Positions 24,835-36,754 of a stretch of 64,000 nt of DNA are shown here, in pieces. Source of the DNA: Balanoglossus misakiensis (lineage: Eukaryota > Hemichordata). Where the stretch lies: the NCBI GenBank assembly GCA_040954595.2, contig CM082582.2:992001-1056000 (forward strand), written 5' to 3'. Position numbers and translations under genes: made by a program. A model generated the notes under the pieces. The model saw nothing but the letters and a program-made list of their open reading frames with translations, had not been told where the DNA came from and did no database searches. Each line of letters begins with the position of its first letter. Position 1 is the stretch's first letter.

Positions 24835-25016
24835 ACATGGCTGCCTAATCGTTGGATAGCCCGGTTTCATCTCGCGATCATTCTGTCTTCCGATATGGCG
24901 TTGCATGGTTAAATTCGTCTCTTCTTTGCCGACATAGTCAGGCGACAGCGGTCCAGAAGCATAGGCAGCGACGCCATCTTGTTTACAATGTGAAGTATCG
25001 ACTGCGCATGCTCAAT
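24835..25016 (-). promoter_or_regulatory. Inner-end CpG-rich first-exon-like block, left copy
   Basis: Read on the minus strand this is GAGCATGCGCAG (NRF1-like), then AAGATGGCG (good start context) with a 22-codon ORF (24909-24977) ending TAA, then a donor ATTG|GTATGT at 24835. The right arm carries the same block pointing the other way. It looks like a housekeeping-type promoter plus first exon. Downstream exons were not found. Confidence 0.4.
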
Positions 25017-26089
25017 AATTTTCCGCGTTTTTTTTTTGCCAACGGCGCGCGCGCGGTGTCTGGTATAGAGAAAATAACATGCAAGTGCGCGATTATTCAT
25101 TTGTAAAAAATCAGTTATACATTTGTCATCAACGTTTGAAAACTTTCAATGATCTTACCTCGGTAAGCATTTCAAATAGGTACATTTTTATTTAGAACCA
25201 TCGTATGTGGAAAATAATAAAACACAGAGTGGGGATTGGCCCTATGTTTGACTTGATCATACCCAGCTCGGTTTGCGTTTTGTCATTGACGAGGGTGTCA
25301 GACTTTTGCTGAGAGAGTGAGTTTCTATAGCGTAAACGTTTATCGACTGGACTTTCTGTGCGCCAACAATTACATTATTTTTGGCCGGGGAACACGTGCA
25401 ACTTTTGATGACTGTTTTTCTAGCGCCGTGTTTTTATCTTACGACCTAGAATACCTGCTTTCGTCACCATGGTCTGCTCTGCACGTACTATGCTTTCCAG
25501 TTTATGTAGCTTGAAGTTGTACCACATTTTGGTTTCCGAGCTGTAGCGAACATAAAACCGAAACTAATAGCTACGTGTTGACCGCAGCGACTGCGTGTTT
25601 TTTTGTTGTATTCCCAACCTACAGTTTATTCTCATGCAGCTCAGACTGAGGTCGCTTCTAAGAGAAAAAACAACAACATATTTTGGCTGCTGCCAGACCA
25701 GGAATGGAAAATCTTGAGTGGCGCTGGGCTGCATTTCTCTGTAGGACTGTAGTTGTATTGTGCAAGGGTTCGCCAGCATCGCCTTCAGACTTGTTGTCAT
25801 AGTCACTGGTGGCGGTTTGTCCTGCACTACTCGTCGTTCTATTTGATGCGGTGGTATTATTCCCAGATGTCTGTGCCGAGGATCCTGCCCGTTTTCCGAT
25901 TCTCTTCGTTTTGTCGGCCATTTGCTTCACTTTTTCTGTCATTGTTGCGACGTCAGTCTCTGTTGTTGTTCGAAGGAGGCGAAAGTCCATTCACCATTAA
26001 TAGCCGAATTTCCAAGATCGTCCGTTAATTACAATGCGACGTCACGCTACCATGTCCTAAGAAAGACTACAGGGCACATTTTTTTATCT
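25017..26089. other. Loop of the palindrome, left part; one unrecognised ORF
   Basis: On the minus strand an open frame runs 25990-25658 (109 codons). It is polar, rich in Thr/Ser/Asn, starts MDFRLLRTTTET and includes KQMADKTKRIGKRAGSS. Composition is protein-like, but there is no recognised domain, no consensus donor and no detectable partner exon. It could be a first exon or chance. Confidence 0.25.
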
Positions 26090-26245
26090 CGTGCGCACGA
26101 CTTACGTGTGCATGTGATATTTTCTCGTGAACACGAGTGCGCTCGCAATTTTCTCGTGCGCACGAGATATGCACGAGATAGCATGTTTCTCGTGCACACG
26201 AGAAAACATCTCGCTGGAACAAGATACTATCTCTTGCACAAGAAA
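26090..26245. repeat. Clustered CTCGTGCGCACGAG palindromes
   Basis: Six or so close variants of TCTCGTG(C/A)(G/A)CACGAGA occur within 155 bp (CTCGTGCGCACGA, CTCGTGAACACGAG, CTCGTGCGCACGAG, CTCGTGCACACGAG). Each is self-complementary, so the block can fold in many ways. Comparable clusters occur in other invertebrate genomes. Likely a MITE-like insert. Confidence 0.75.
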
Positions 26246-28274
26246 TAGAATAACTGGCAGCCACTATGATGTCTGCCACAGGCAAATTTAAATATTCCAC
26301 TCTGGATCTTCTTTCAGCCCTTCGGAAAACATGAGCATTTATGAAATCCGGCTCTCAATTTTTCGAGAAGTTCCAGCAGTTGTGGTGTCGCCAAAAACGA
26401 ATGTATGCCATTCCTGGCGGAAAAAAATATGCAAGAGACGCTTGCAATACACTGCCATCTACCTGACCGCCCTACATGCCTTAATGTAAGGTAGAAGGTC
26501 GGGCGGTAGGAAGAGTTCACCAAAAGAGGGCGCATTTTATCATCCATTGATTTATACTGTGTACGAGCAGAGAAGCCTCAGTGTTCGCGGTTAGAACCGT
26601 ATCGGTAAGACAAAGACAGAAGAGTTGACAGACAACAAACTTATTCAGTTTATATCATATAATTCTTACTGTAAAACGTTCCCTGAATAAAGCCTTGTGC
26701 TCATAAGAACATTGAAGATTGTCGCATACAGACCGACACCCTTTTATCTATTGTAGGTATTGAATAGAACGCTAAATACCTGTGTATTTCTTATTCATTA
26801 AGCAATGATGTAACACAACAAGTTTCGGACAGTGTGAAGAAAGGGCCAAAGCACTCTTGCAAGTTAGTGTTGTGTACTCTTTTCCAACACTGCTGCAAGC
26901 TGTTCAGCACCTGATGCTGCTTGTATCTCCGATGACAAATGGACAGTCTGTGTGCTGTCAAAGTAAATCCATCAATTTTGCGGAGCTGAAAGGAAAATGA
27001 CAGCTTGTCAAGCTCAAATCTGCCAGACGAAATAGGGAAAGAAATGCATAACAGGTAATCCACCATAGTATGAATTTTAGCCAGCATCCTATGAAATGCG
27101 GTGAAACGGAACTGCAATTAATTTTAAATAATTCTGCTCAAATTGTTTTGTTAGTTCTCAACATTGGATTGGAACCGTTAAATATATTGTACCGTATAAC
27201 ATTATCATACATGTTAGTATGTCAAATATTTTTCCATTTGGCATTTTCTTCTTGAGGTCATTTCAACAGTATGCACACCACAGTTTGTGAGATATGGACA
27301 GAAACAAACAGGAATCTATGCAATGTTATAATAGTATATTATTGTTAACAAGAAAGCGGCAACTCTCTGCCTGGCAGAGAATAATGATAGTCTTTTTGAA
27401 AAAAAGGGCGTGCTGAGGATATGGTCAGTCAAAAACATACATGTATAAGGTATGCCTGAACTAATTTTTAACATGGTGTACATAAATATTTATGCATTGT
27501 CACAATGACTGGAGGTCTTTAAATGACCAAGCTGTATGGACACCTCATTCAATGTTACATATATTTGTTATTACATGTTTATTGAAATTGCCAGTTGTCT
27601 GTTTTAATTCTGGCAGTTCTGCTGTGTCTTTTGTCTTGCCCTGACAGAATGCAGTAATATTTGCAGTACAAGAGGAGTGTCAGTAAATAGTGGAGCAATA
27701 TCTTTCTACGAATGTACTCATACATTGCTCCAAAGTGAAGTACATTCGCAAAACCAGTTTGGGAAATCGGGACTCTTTTCAAGATAATACCACATTTTTG
27801 TGGATGTCACATGACATGGAAACACTCTAGAATCACGATTGAGATAAGGTTTCGGTTTGATATACCACTTCCTTGTTATTTCAATCTGTATGTTTTCTTA
27901 ACCCCCTCCCTCGAAAAAAGGTAATTGAGGTAATTGTAAAATTACCTGAAAACAAACAGGCTACTCTAGCCTCCATTTTATGAGGTTTGTGATGTAACAT
28001 ATTTTGAATTTCGTGAATCGATCAAAAGTTTCCGTGCACTAACTATCAAAACTATACCAAAAAATAATTTGGGCAATTCATAAGGGGAATCTAGTGGGTC
28101 AGCGGCTATAGAACTGACGTAAGTGTAAGTATCAGAGGATTGTGGGTACGAGGCTGGGAAGAGCAAAACTCGAACACTCATGAAATCTACACGTGACGCC
28201 AAATTCTTTGTAATATGAACAGTGGAAAACTGCCATGCCATCCCTCTAAGTGCAAACTTCCAAAGATTTCAATC
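26246..28274. other. Loop of the palindrome, central part; no confident gene
   Basis: Several short ORFs occur on both strands. Two minus-strand stretches have decent acceptors (at 26985 ctttcag and 27640 tgtcag), but the frames are poor or the donors weak, so they are not called. Confidence 0.3.
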
Positions 28275-28352
28275 TGGTGATATTTAAAAAAAAATATTTT
28301 ATTCAAATTCATGTGGTGATATTTAAAAAAAAATATTTTATTCAAATTCATG
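28275..28352 (+). repeat. 39-bp tandem duplication
   Basis: Two adjacent copies of a 39-bp unit (TGGTGATATTTAAAAAAAAA...TTCAAATTCATG). Each contains TTTATT, i.e. AATAAA on the minus strand (28298-28303), downstream of the loop gene. Confidence 0.9.
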
Positions 28353-28751
28353 TTATAAATTAAACTTGCATCTATGATATAGAAATGACTCTGTCTTATA
28401 TAACAAAAATACAAATAACTTGGTTAGATGACCAAAGATTTCCCATCTCGAAAAGTTTCTACCAAAATGACTAACTCCAAATCTGCTAAGAGAGCCCTAG
28501 CAAATGTAATCACTGCACATTACTCTCGATAAAACGAAATATTGCGCATTCATTTTGTCCTTGAATTGAAATGCATGGCCAGTGTTCATAGACTTCACAC
28601 ACACAGGATGTTTAAGGAGTTGAATTGTTATTGACAGCGACCAGGTCGGTAGATTCTATAGGATGAAGAAAAAATGAAAAGACAGTCAGTACATAGCTAA
28701 ATTCTCCTATACAAGGGCGTCTTCAATTGGTACAGTGACTGACTGAATGGA

Positions 28752-28798
28752 TGAATGAATGAATGAATGAATGAATGAATGAATGAATGAATGAATGA
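28752..28798 (+). repeat. (GAAT)n microsatellite
   Basis: About 12 perfect GAAT/TGAA units. Confidence 0.95.
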
Positions 28799-29017
28799 TG
28801 AACGGATGAGTCGTAATAATATGCTTCAATCATAGGGGCTTTGAAAATTATTAAAATAAAATAAAAAATAATGTACTCACAACCGACATTTATACAGCAG
28901 ACAGCTCAAGAAACTCCTCCATGTGTACAATACTTTGCCAATTTAGTGACAACATCAGCTTGCAGAGCACGTGAGCACCGCTTTCGCCAGCCTGTGGTGC
29001 CCGCATATCTTTTTTGT

Positions 29018-30779
29018 TCAGCAGTAACATGCACGACACATGCAGAGACACAAACGTCCATGTTGCAAATTGTAGATGAAAGCATCAGCTGCGCTGGTTT
29101 TATGGTCAGCATCACTGGCTGTTACATGAAAACTGTTTGTCACATACCTTAACCAACATATACGTGTATCTGTATGGAAAGAAAGTAGGCTCACCCCCGG
29201 TACAGTATTATTTTTTTTGCATGCACGCAATGGCCTGAATTTGCTAAACTGGGATCATCTGCGCGCATTTCAAAACGTGCTCGTTGCTTAACTTCGCGTG
29301 CTTTACTACTCACAATTATTCCACTTGTGAACGAACACGTCACCCAATTTTACAGTGTAGCCATGTGGAAAACTGGTGACAAGGTAATATTTCATTCGAA
29401 GATCAACCTACGTTCAGAAAGTTTGCATTGTGGTGAATTCTCACTGCTCTCGCAATGCGGTCTGTGGCGCACTGCCGCAGACCGCATTACACGTAGAAAT
29501 AAATTCTGTACGTCACAGTTCGTAGGTCGCATAGGTCATGGAGTTAATCCATTATACATTGCGGCTTACAATTTCTCGTGACCCTCTTATCATGCAGCTT
29601 GTGTGTTACTGACCACTGACGCATGTCAAAACACTCAATATTTTTTTTAAATTTGCAAAATCTTTCATTTTAAAGTTGTGATACTCACTGCAGATAGCAT
29701 TCTTTTCAGTAGGAACTATTTCTGCTGCCATTTCAATATTGTCTGTATTCCATGTAAATATATTTCCTCCAATTGAACAGTCCCCCGCCACAGCTGCAAC
29801 CTCTTCTGCAGTCAGAACTTTTGACCACATGTATGTCATTTAGTCAAGACAATTTGGGAGAACTGTAGTTTAAAGCCTCCAAAGCTGCCACTTTTTGCAT
29901 TATTTTCATGATTTTATTTTCCAACTTAAATTGGTTCATCAAAATAAGCTTACTGATAGGTATACATAAACATCTTATCGATGCCCGATTGTGACTGCAT
30001 GTTGCAATTGGAACATGCTATGTATTAAAACGGTGCCTCACCGATTTAATCAGCCTTCATACAAACAATAGCAGCTAAGCAGCTATCGTGAAATGCGACG
30101 CCAAGTGATGACAAACCAATGCAAATGCAAGTAATATGGCTTAATGGTCACGGGTGAAGATTTTAGGGAATAGGGAATATACATATGAAGTATTTTACTC
30201 TGGAAAAAAATATGCCAATTTTAGCAGCTATAGGGTTTTTAAAGCGCGGGCGAAGTATGAACAGATGCAGTAAATATCGATACATTGTATTTTGGAGGTT
30301 TCTCATAACCATGATTGGTTGGCTAATTATGCGGCGTTTTCTAAATAAAAGGAACAATATTAATTTATTGTTGGGGCTCACCTCCGTTACCATCTTGCCG
30401 TCTCTGCTGAGTTTTGGCCTCTTCCAGCGGCACGTGTTTGTCCTTTAGGGCATGCTGTAAAATATTTAGAATAGCGCTGCCATTTGATCAAAGGATAAGC
30501 TGGCTTCGCGTGTTAGGGATGTGTGTCTGACGACTATGCCTCGAAGCAAAAGACACAGCCGACCCTGCCACGCAGATTCATTGTTGTGTCACACATTTTG
30601 GATCCAAGAAGAGAATATCAACCTTGACGTTGCGAAAATGACAAGAAACTTTCACTCATATAGGTTGTGTGATTACTTACCCGCAACTTGTTGGGAATTG
30701 CTGTCACCAGAGGTGCCCACAGCGTGAAAGCCAGAATGACTGCGACGCCTGCATTGGAGTTCGTCATGAATGGAAACAT
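29018..30779 (-). CDS. Candidate small secreted cysteine-rich protein, four exons
   Basis: Exons on the minus strand: 30779-30681, 30454-30382, 29805-29689 and 29118-29018. Donors are CGG|GTAAGT, GAG|GTGAGC and GCA|GTGAGT; acceptors are ttttacag, tgactgcag and atgtaacag. Phases 0, 1 and 1 fit, and the 390-nt product is 129 codons plus TGA. The Met at 30779 starts a good signal peptide (MFPFMTN..., VAVILAFTLWAPLVTA) and lies about 54 bp after a TATAAAAG box. Exon 2 is charged (LKDKHVPLEEAKTQQRRQD). Exon 3 matches a pentraxin C-terminal segment (EEVAAVAGDC, GGNIFTWN). The last ten residues hold five cysteines (CLCMCRACYC). A secreted peptide or small effector is inferred; the function is unknown. 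It lies in the loop of the palindrome. Chance assembly of short exons cannot be excluded. Confidence 0.45.
29454..29490. repeat. Perfect 11-bp-stem hairpin
   Basis: AATGCGGTCTG and CAGACCGCATT flank a 13-base loop. No poly-U tail or gene end lies nearby. Function unknown. Confidence 0.6.
29689..29830 (-). pseudogene. Pentraxin C-terminal exon fragment
   Basis: The frame reads YMWSKVLTAEEVAAVAGDC then IGGNIFTWN, matching the W-x-x-VL-x-x-E(E/Q)(V/I)...C...GN(V/I)..W signature at the end of pentraxin/LamG domains. The frame is closed by a TAA just upstream (about 29840). The rest of a pentraxin domain was not found nearby. A cryptic acceptor inside the fragment (after TGCAG at 29806) allows its 3' part to serve as exon 3 of the loop gene. 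Confidence 0.6.
29870..30180 (+). repeat. Arm-repeat family fragment inside the loop
   Basis: Resembles 36290-36560 in direct orientation and 18000-18240 inverted (AAAGCC.C...AGCTGCCA, AATAAGCTTACTG.TAGGTATACAT, CAAGTAATATGGCTT.ATGG). The repeat family therefore also occurs between the arms, within an intron of the loop gene. Confidence 0.65.
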
Positions 30780-30830
30780 CGATGAACACGTTCGGTCTTC
30801 GATGAGGCTAGTGTCCACAGAATAGGCATT

Positions 30831-30838
30831 CTTTTATA
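30831..30838 (-). promoter_or_regulatory. TATA box of the loop gene
   Basis: The minus strand reads TATAAAAG, a consensus TATA element, 50-60 bp upstream of the Met at 30779. It supports that Met over the in-frame Met at 30818, which would lie too close to the TATA box to be transcribed. Confidence 0.5.
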
Positions 30839-31310
30839 ACGCAGCTGGGAGGTGGTAAATCCATTGTGATCACCATGCTATTAGTAGCCCAAGCAGTCAA
30901 ACTTTGCGAAAAATATATAAATATGGAAAAATATATCAATGGGATCAATAGTTATTAAGCACTTTTTAAAAACAAATGACACCGTAAGATCAATTATCTT
31001 GTTTTCCGCGACAAGTTTCAACATGGTATGTCAGCGCTACCAGTGAATAATATTATTAGAAACTATGACAGCTGTAACCGTGCGATTAATGATTTGATCA
31101 ATTTTAATCATATACTTGTAAATATTTGCGCGGGTGCTGGTTTAATAAACTGTGTTGATATATAGGTGGAAGACTGTTTAGTTTTCCAGTCAATTATGTG
31201 ATGTATTACGCCTGACGCTTAAATGATTTGGTCCAGGGAGAATAACCGCGTTTGGCCGGTCAAGCGAACCCTGGATCTTGCAGGCTCTGCCCACTTTCCA
31301 ATCAACAACC
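30839..31310. other. No gene recognised
   Basis: Sequence between the loop gene promoter and the right arm. AT-rich until about 31200, then more CpG-rich toward the arm's promoter-like block. Confidence 0.35.
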
Positions 31311-31502
31311 ATTGAGCATGCGCAGTTGATACTTCACATTGTAAACAAGATGGCGTCGCTGTATATGCTTCTGGACCGCTGTCGCCCGACTATGTCGGCA
31401 AAGAAGAGACGAATTTAACCAAGCAACGCCATATCGGAAGATAGAATGATCGCGAGATGAAACCGGGATATCCAACGATTTGGCAGCCATGTTGATTGAT
31501 TG
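31311..31502 (+). promoter_or_regulatory. Inner-end CpG-rich first-exon-like block, right copy
   Basis: Same block as 24835-25016 in the opposite direction: GAGCATGCGCAG, AAGATGGCG at 31348, 22-codon ORF 31350-31418, and a strong donor ATTG|GTAAGT at 31502. The encoded 22-residue peptides differ at two positions, both from nonsynonymous changes, so purifying selection on the peptide is not supported. Confidence 0.4.
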
Positions 31503-34500
31503 GTAAGTCGCCGAAGTAACTATTTGCCATTGATTTGTTTACCAGAAACGGTTTGCCTTTGGAACACATTTGACCTCACCGAAATTGATTTCAGAGTTTT
31601 TTCCCAAGAACTAATGACGTTCGTTTTCACCTTTCTGTCCCGAAGTTGCAAACGTGTTGTCTCTGAGAAAATAAATGTGATTTGTACCCGCGATAATCAT
31701 AGTTCGGATTTCAACCCACAACATCAACGCCAGCCATTCACCAACATGTGCCAGATAATGTTTATCAGTCATATTTTCTCAGTCTGAATTTACAAAAGAC
31801 TAATTGTATATTATGCACATTGCAATTTTAATATGTAACACGTTTGACCTGAGTTGGAGAATGGATTGAAGGGACACAAGCTTTTGTAGCCACTTATATT
31901 TTGACACTGTTTATATAAATGTTGAGCTGGCATATTTGTTCCCTTATGATGTAGTGTACCTGTTGCATTGAAATGAAGCTGTAATATTAAAGTGCAATTT
32001 AGTCCTTTGGTTTACTGGGAAAATGAGGTCGATAAATGACAGGTTTATTTAGATATATGATATACTTCTCACAAGCACGTATGCATATGTATGAGATACT
32101 TATTTATTTTTAATTTATGTATTTATTTTTAATTTATTTTGTATGTTCAGGTAATCATATGGATTTGTATGGAATCACATACACATTAATTAAAGACTAT
32201 CATATCACAGAAGTCGAGCCTCCACATGTGTAAGGTAACCATTTAGGTTTCATGACTAAGTTTGTTTAAGAATTCATAAAGCACGAATTCTACCTAATGA
32301 ATGAATTTTCTTAGAATTTCACAAATGTGACAGGGTTTGCAGTTATGCGAAAAAGTGTTATTATTCACATACGAAACTTTTCGTATACATTTTTCTGATG
32401 GCAATGCATTTAACTTTGAACAAATATTGACGTCAGTTAGTAGTGCTATTTTGTCAGTGAAATTGCTTCATCATCATCCCTCCAACCAAAGTTGAAACTG
32501 GGTTGCAAATATTGCACAGCTTGAAATCATAAAATGTCGCAAAATTGAACCAACCATTCGGTCAACGATTATGTTCTTACAGCTATTATTAGAAGCAGAC
32601 AGTCTCAGGGAACAAGATACATGGGCCTGATTTGCAAACTGAGTTGGAACTAACCTTGCCTGCCCATGGATGCGCCAATTCAGTGAATCTTATCGTATTA
32701 AAAATGAATATGGAGAACTATTCTCTGTGTTGTGATTGTTAGCCTACATGTATACATATGTACCTTGAGTGATTCCACTTTCTTCAGTGTCCTGTGAATT
32801 CAGTTGCCATAACTTGTGCTTCACACAGCGCATACATGTAGGTCTAATCTATTGGGCAACTGGGTCTTACAATATTATCTGATGCCTCTTACTGGCCGAA
32901 GGACCACAAGTTGCATTTTCACATCGCATATAAATAGAAAACCCATTAATTTCTACTGTATGATTTTATTGACGATTCAATAGTTTCATGACTGTTAGTG
33001 TTAATTACAATACCTAAATTCCCAAATGAAAGCATGCTGTCAGTTTTCATGTGATTGATATTAATTTTACAATTTCAAAATATGCTTAGCTCTGAATGAT
33101 TATGAACATATCAAACTTCATGTTAAATAAACTGTCTTGATATTGTATACATTAAGGCCTACTACCAGTGTCACAACATTGATTTCCTGCATTTTTGCTC
33201 ATGCCTTCTGACCAGTCAGTTGCCTCTGTATGTGTGTATGTAGTATGTATGGATGTATGTATGTCTGTCCACATCAAAAACTTGAAAACCCCTTCGCGTA
33301 TCCCCTTGATATTTGGTGTGTAGATGTAGGCCAGCCTGTAAATAGGATTTTGTTCATATTAAGAAGGTTGAAGTATTTTCATGATTGGTTTTATTTGATT
33401 ACTCCAGAAACATACAATACAGAGTCTGTGTGGTAAGTCTTGATATTGGGTTTTTAGATGCAGGCACGCCTGTTCAAATGAAATATGCTAATTACCTGGA
33501 GCAATGTGAAATTGATCAAAACTCAGAAACTCAACAACTGGTCAGATTGCTTTGAACATTTGTATGCATGTAGCTTATGTCACGCCTGATATACTTTCAG
33601 CTAATATCGTGAATTGTATCTAGAATTTAGTATGCTATTTCCTATAGGTAATCTTTGTTAGTATTGTTTAAATTGTGGCAAAATTTGTAATTTTTGGGAA
33701 ATATAATTTTGTCATTTTTGGTCAAAAATCATTTTCTCTGAAACTCCATGTCAGGTCAGGTTGCATTTAAATTTTGGTTTGCTTGTTCCATGAGGTAACC
33801 CAAGTAATGTTGTATATCATTTTGGTGAAATTTGCATATTTGTGGTCTTGAGGCAATTTTTGCAATTTGTATTCTTTGAAACCGCATGTCAAATTGCTTT
33901 CAATTTTGGTAGGCATGTTCCTTGTGGTGATTGAAGTGAGATATTGTTGGATTTGTTGATATCTGAATTTTTGTGGTTGAGGCAGTTTTTGTCATTGTTG
34001 AAGAAATGTTGTTTTCACTGAAAATACTCCGATTCCTGTGAAATTGTATTAGGTTACCTGGTAGGTCATATCTGCTTGGCAATGTCACAGCGGTGTACAC
34101 ACCTATTTTTGTGTAATCCAAAGTGTGTAATAAGCTAGCAAATATTTACTAGTAAATCATGTATGTTCTACTTCTTACAAGGTTGAAGTATGTTGATGTC
34201 TGGGTTAAATGGGATTCTTCAGAAACATACAATACAGAGTCTGTGGTACAGTTCATGGTCACATTCAGAATTACCTAGTCTATATCCAGCCGTGTTCTGT
34301 CCGCTTTGCTTCCAAAAGTATCGTCTAGTGTCATGCATGCCACTTGCCCAATAATCTGACACCCCTTGCTGGGAAATTTGATGTAACAAGTATCCCTTAG
34401 TGAAATTATTAACATAAATTGAACAATGTTGATTTGGCGTAAGATTATAGTGAAGGCAGGGCTTATTACATTGAAAATGCTATCCAGCCTTAATTACACA

Positions 34501-34799
34501 TTATGAATATCCTTTGTCCAATCATTGGAAAAACAATGTACCGTAGACTTGCATAGCACTTTGAAGGTGAATCGCAAGTGGTCACTTTAATTACATTACC
34601 TCAAGCAGTCTTTTACATGTAGCTATAATAAGACAAACATTCCCGGTGTAATTAACATCACTGTTGTTATTAGTATCTATCTCCGATAAGTATCAAGTCT
34701 GCCTTATGTTATTTTAAGTCAATTGTCAGGTTCATGTACATATTTTACAACTTATCTATCTTGTCAAAAACTTTCGCATGTACCTAATTCTAGGCTTAC

Positions 34800-36000
34800 C
34801 AGTAGGGTTATAGATACAGTGTATTATATTAACATGCATTAATATGAAACTAAATGTTGATGGTTAATTAAAGACCCCCTTGAGCTATGGTAACCTCATT
34901 AAATATGTGCATATCTTATTCTAGTGGATGTGGTAACCTGGACATGGACAACTCTGGGGTCAAAATCTTTTGACAAACTTTTGGGTGATCTTGGGTAAAC
35001 TTTGACCTACATTCCTATATCTTGGCATCCGGCACAGATACATCCTTGACACTTGGAGTTATGGAACTATGTAATGGAATATTATGTCTTGCCTCATTAA
35101 TTATGTACATACCTAATGCCAGCCTAACCAATAGGGCTGGAAGTCTGCCTTTTTTGGACATGATACATTTGAGATCAACATTTTTCTACAGCAGCCAGCC
35201 TTCTCTTAAAAAGAATGGACAATATAAAGGCTTTGCTGGTATACTGAACTTTTGACTCCCTCCCTGAGACTGTGTGCCAATGACGGGATAGCCTACTCAG
35301 CGTTGGGTAGATCCTAAGAAGGCCTCAGCCAGGCATCAGATACAAAAAGCGGAAATCCAAGCTTTAATGGTGGGTTACATCGTTAACTTCCCTGCAGAGC
35401 TGATTTCTCAGACTGTGAGCCAATGACGGGTAAAGCCCCTAGGTAGGGGCCACCTAAGACAGGCCGGTCATGCTTTAGTCACAAAGAAGGGCAAGTTCAG
35501 TCATACCATAACTTTGTCTGCTGTATATGCTTCATAATGATTGCATGGTATTTTGAGAATACATTGTCTTAAGGCAGTGTGACCAGCTAAAAAGTACTGG
35601 CAAACACAGCCAATGTGTAATAAAAAACATCTAATTTGGCTGAATAAAAGACATAAAACACAGCAAAAGCACTGTGACTAGCTGAGACATAATACTCCAT
35701 TATGCATTTCCATCCCTCCAAGTGTCAAGGTTGCATCTGCTCTGGATGCCAAGATATAGTAATGTTGGTCAAGGTTTACCCAAAGTCACCCAAAGTTCTG
35801 TCAAACAATTTTGACCCCAATGTTGTCCATGTTTAGGTTTCTCCCTCCACTGGATAGCCTACAATTAGATATGCAAATATTTAATGACATTACCATAGAT
35901 TAAGGCGGTCCTAAATTAACCATGAAATTATAGTTTCATGTTAATTCTTGTTATTACAAAACACTGTATCTATAACCCTTCTGGAAGCCATACTTTGTTT
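34800..36000. repeat. Nested palindrome in right arm
   Basis: 34900-35080 and 35690-35900 are inverted copies around a spacer at 35080-35480 that matches the left-arm spacer in reverse complement, including the GCCCCTAGGTAGGGGC hairpin. Confidence 0.8.
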
Positions 36001-36754
36001 CATGCTACCCAATATGTGAAAGTAGGTAAAAAATCAGCCAAGGTTATTTGAAATTTTGCTGAAAAAAATCCGGTCCCTGACATTTGGTAAAGGGGTCAAG
36101 ACACTTGGCAACAAATTGTTGTCCCAGATTAGAACATATTCATAAAAAACTCAGGGAAAGAAGGAAGTTTTTCACAGCTTTGGTGCTTCAAATAGTAGAG
36201 AGGTTCCCAAGTTATTTCAATGAAACCTTAATGTCAACATTACATCGTTAGACTCGAACTCATCTGGCATAAAGCTGCTAGTTAAAGCCCTAAGGGTTGT
36301 GCCACTTTTTCATTATTTTCATCTAAGATTTGTCAATCTAAATAAGCTTACTGCTAGGTATACATCTACATGAACATCTTGTTGACTGACGATTGTGGCT
36401 GTAATTTAAAGAAGTCAGATATTTAACAGGTACCACACCTGTTTAATCTGCCTCTATACAAAGGGTACACATCTATAGTGGTATGCATCACCTAGATATG
36501 ACAAACATAAGCACTACAAGTAATATGGCTTTATGGTGGCGATTTTGAAGGATGTGGAGAAGATTTGAAAAACACTCTTGAGGAAAAAGATGTGTTAAAT
36601 CTTTGAAATGTGTTTTATTCTTTGGTTCCCATTTCGTATATGTCTATCTACCACTGGGACCAATGTGAAATTGGTGGAAATTGGTCAAATTGCTTTAGAA
36701 ATTGGTGTGTATTCATTTTGAGACCTCATGGATTTTTTTTCATTTTTAGCTCAC

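Larger units (their letters stand above)
14832..25016. repeat. Left arm of giant imperfect palindrome
   Basis: Read outside-in, this arm matches the reverse complement of 31311-42480 in the same order. Checked pairs: 14832-15170 with 42145-42480; 15415-16320 with 41385-41820; 16330-16520 with 41200-41395; 16690-17060 with 39890-40210; 17580-17800 with 39090-39300; 18460-19470 with 35080-36060; 20060-20298 with 34266-34510; 21794-22330 with 33770-34262; 24480-25016 with 31311-32060. The inner end is about 95% identical; outer parts are more divergent. The arm carries no protein-coding gene that I recognise. Confidence 0.88.

Noticed and set aside
26780-26985. Possible minus-strand exon with acceptor tcctttcag and donor ACAG|GTATTT
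   Set aside because: The frames hit stops inside the exon and no compatible partner exon was found.
27571-27640. Possible minus-strand exon (GKTKDTAELPELKQ...) after acceptor ttctgtcag
   Set aside because: Weak donor (GTAATA) and no linkage to other exons; could be chance.
30163-30448. Opposed ORFs overlapping loop-gene exon 2
   Set aside because: The frame of the minus ORF starting at 30393 lies mostly in the intron; only 30454-30382 fits the splice model.
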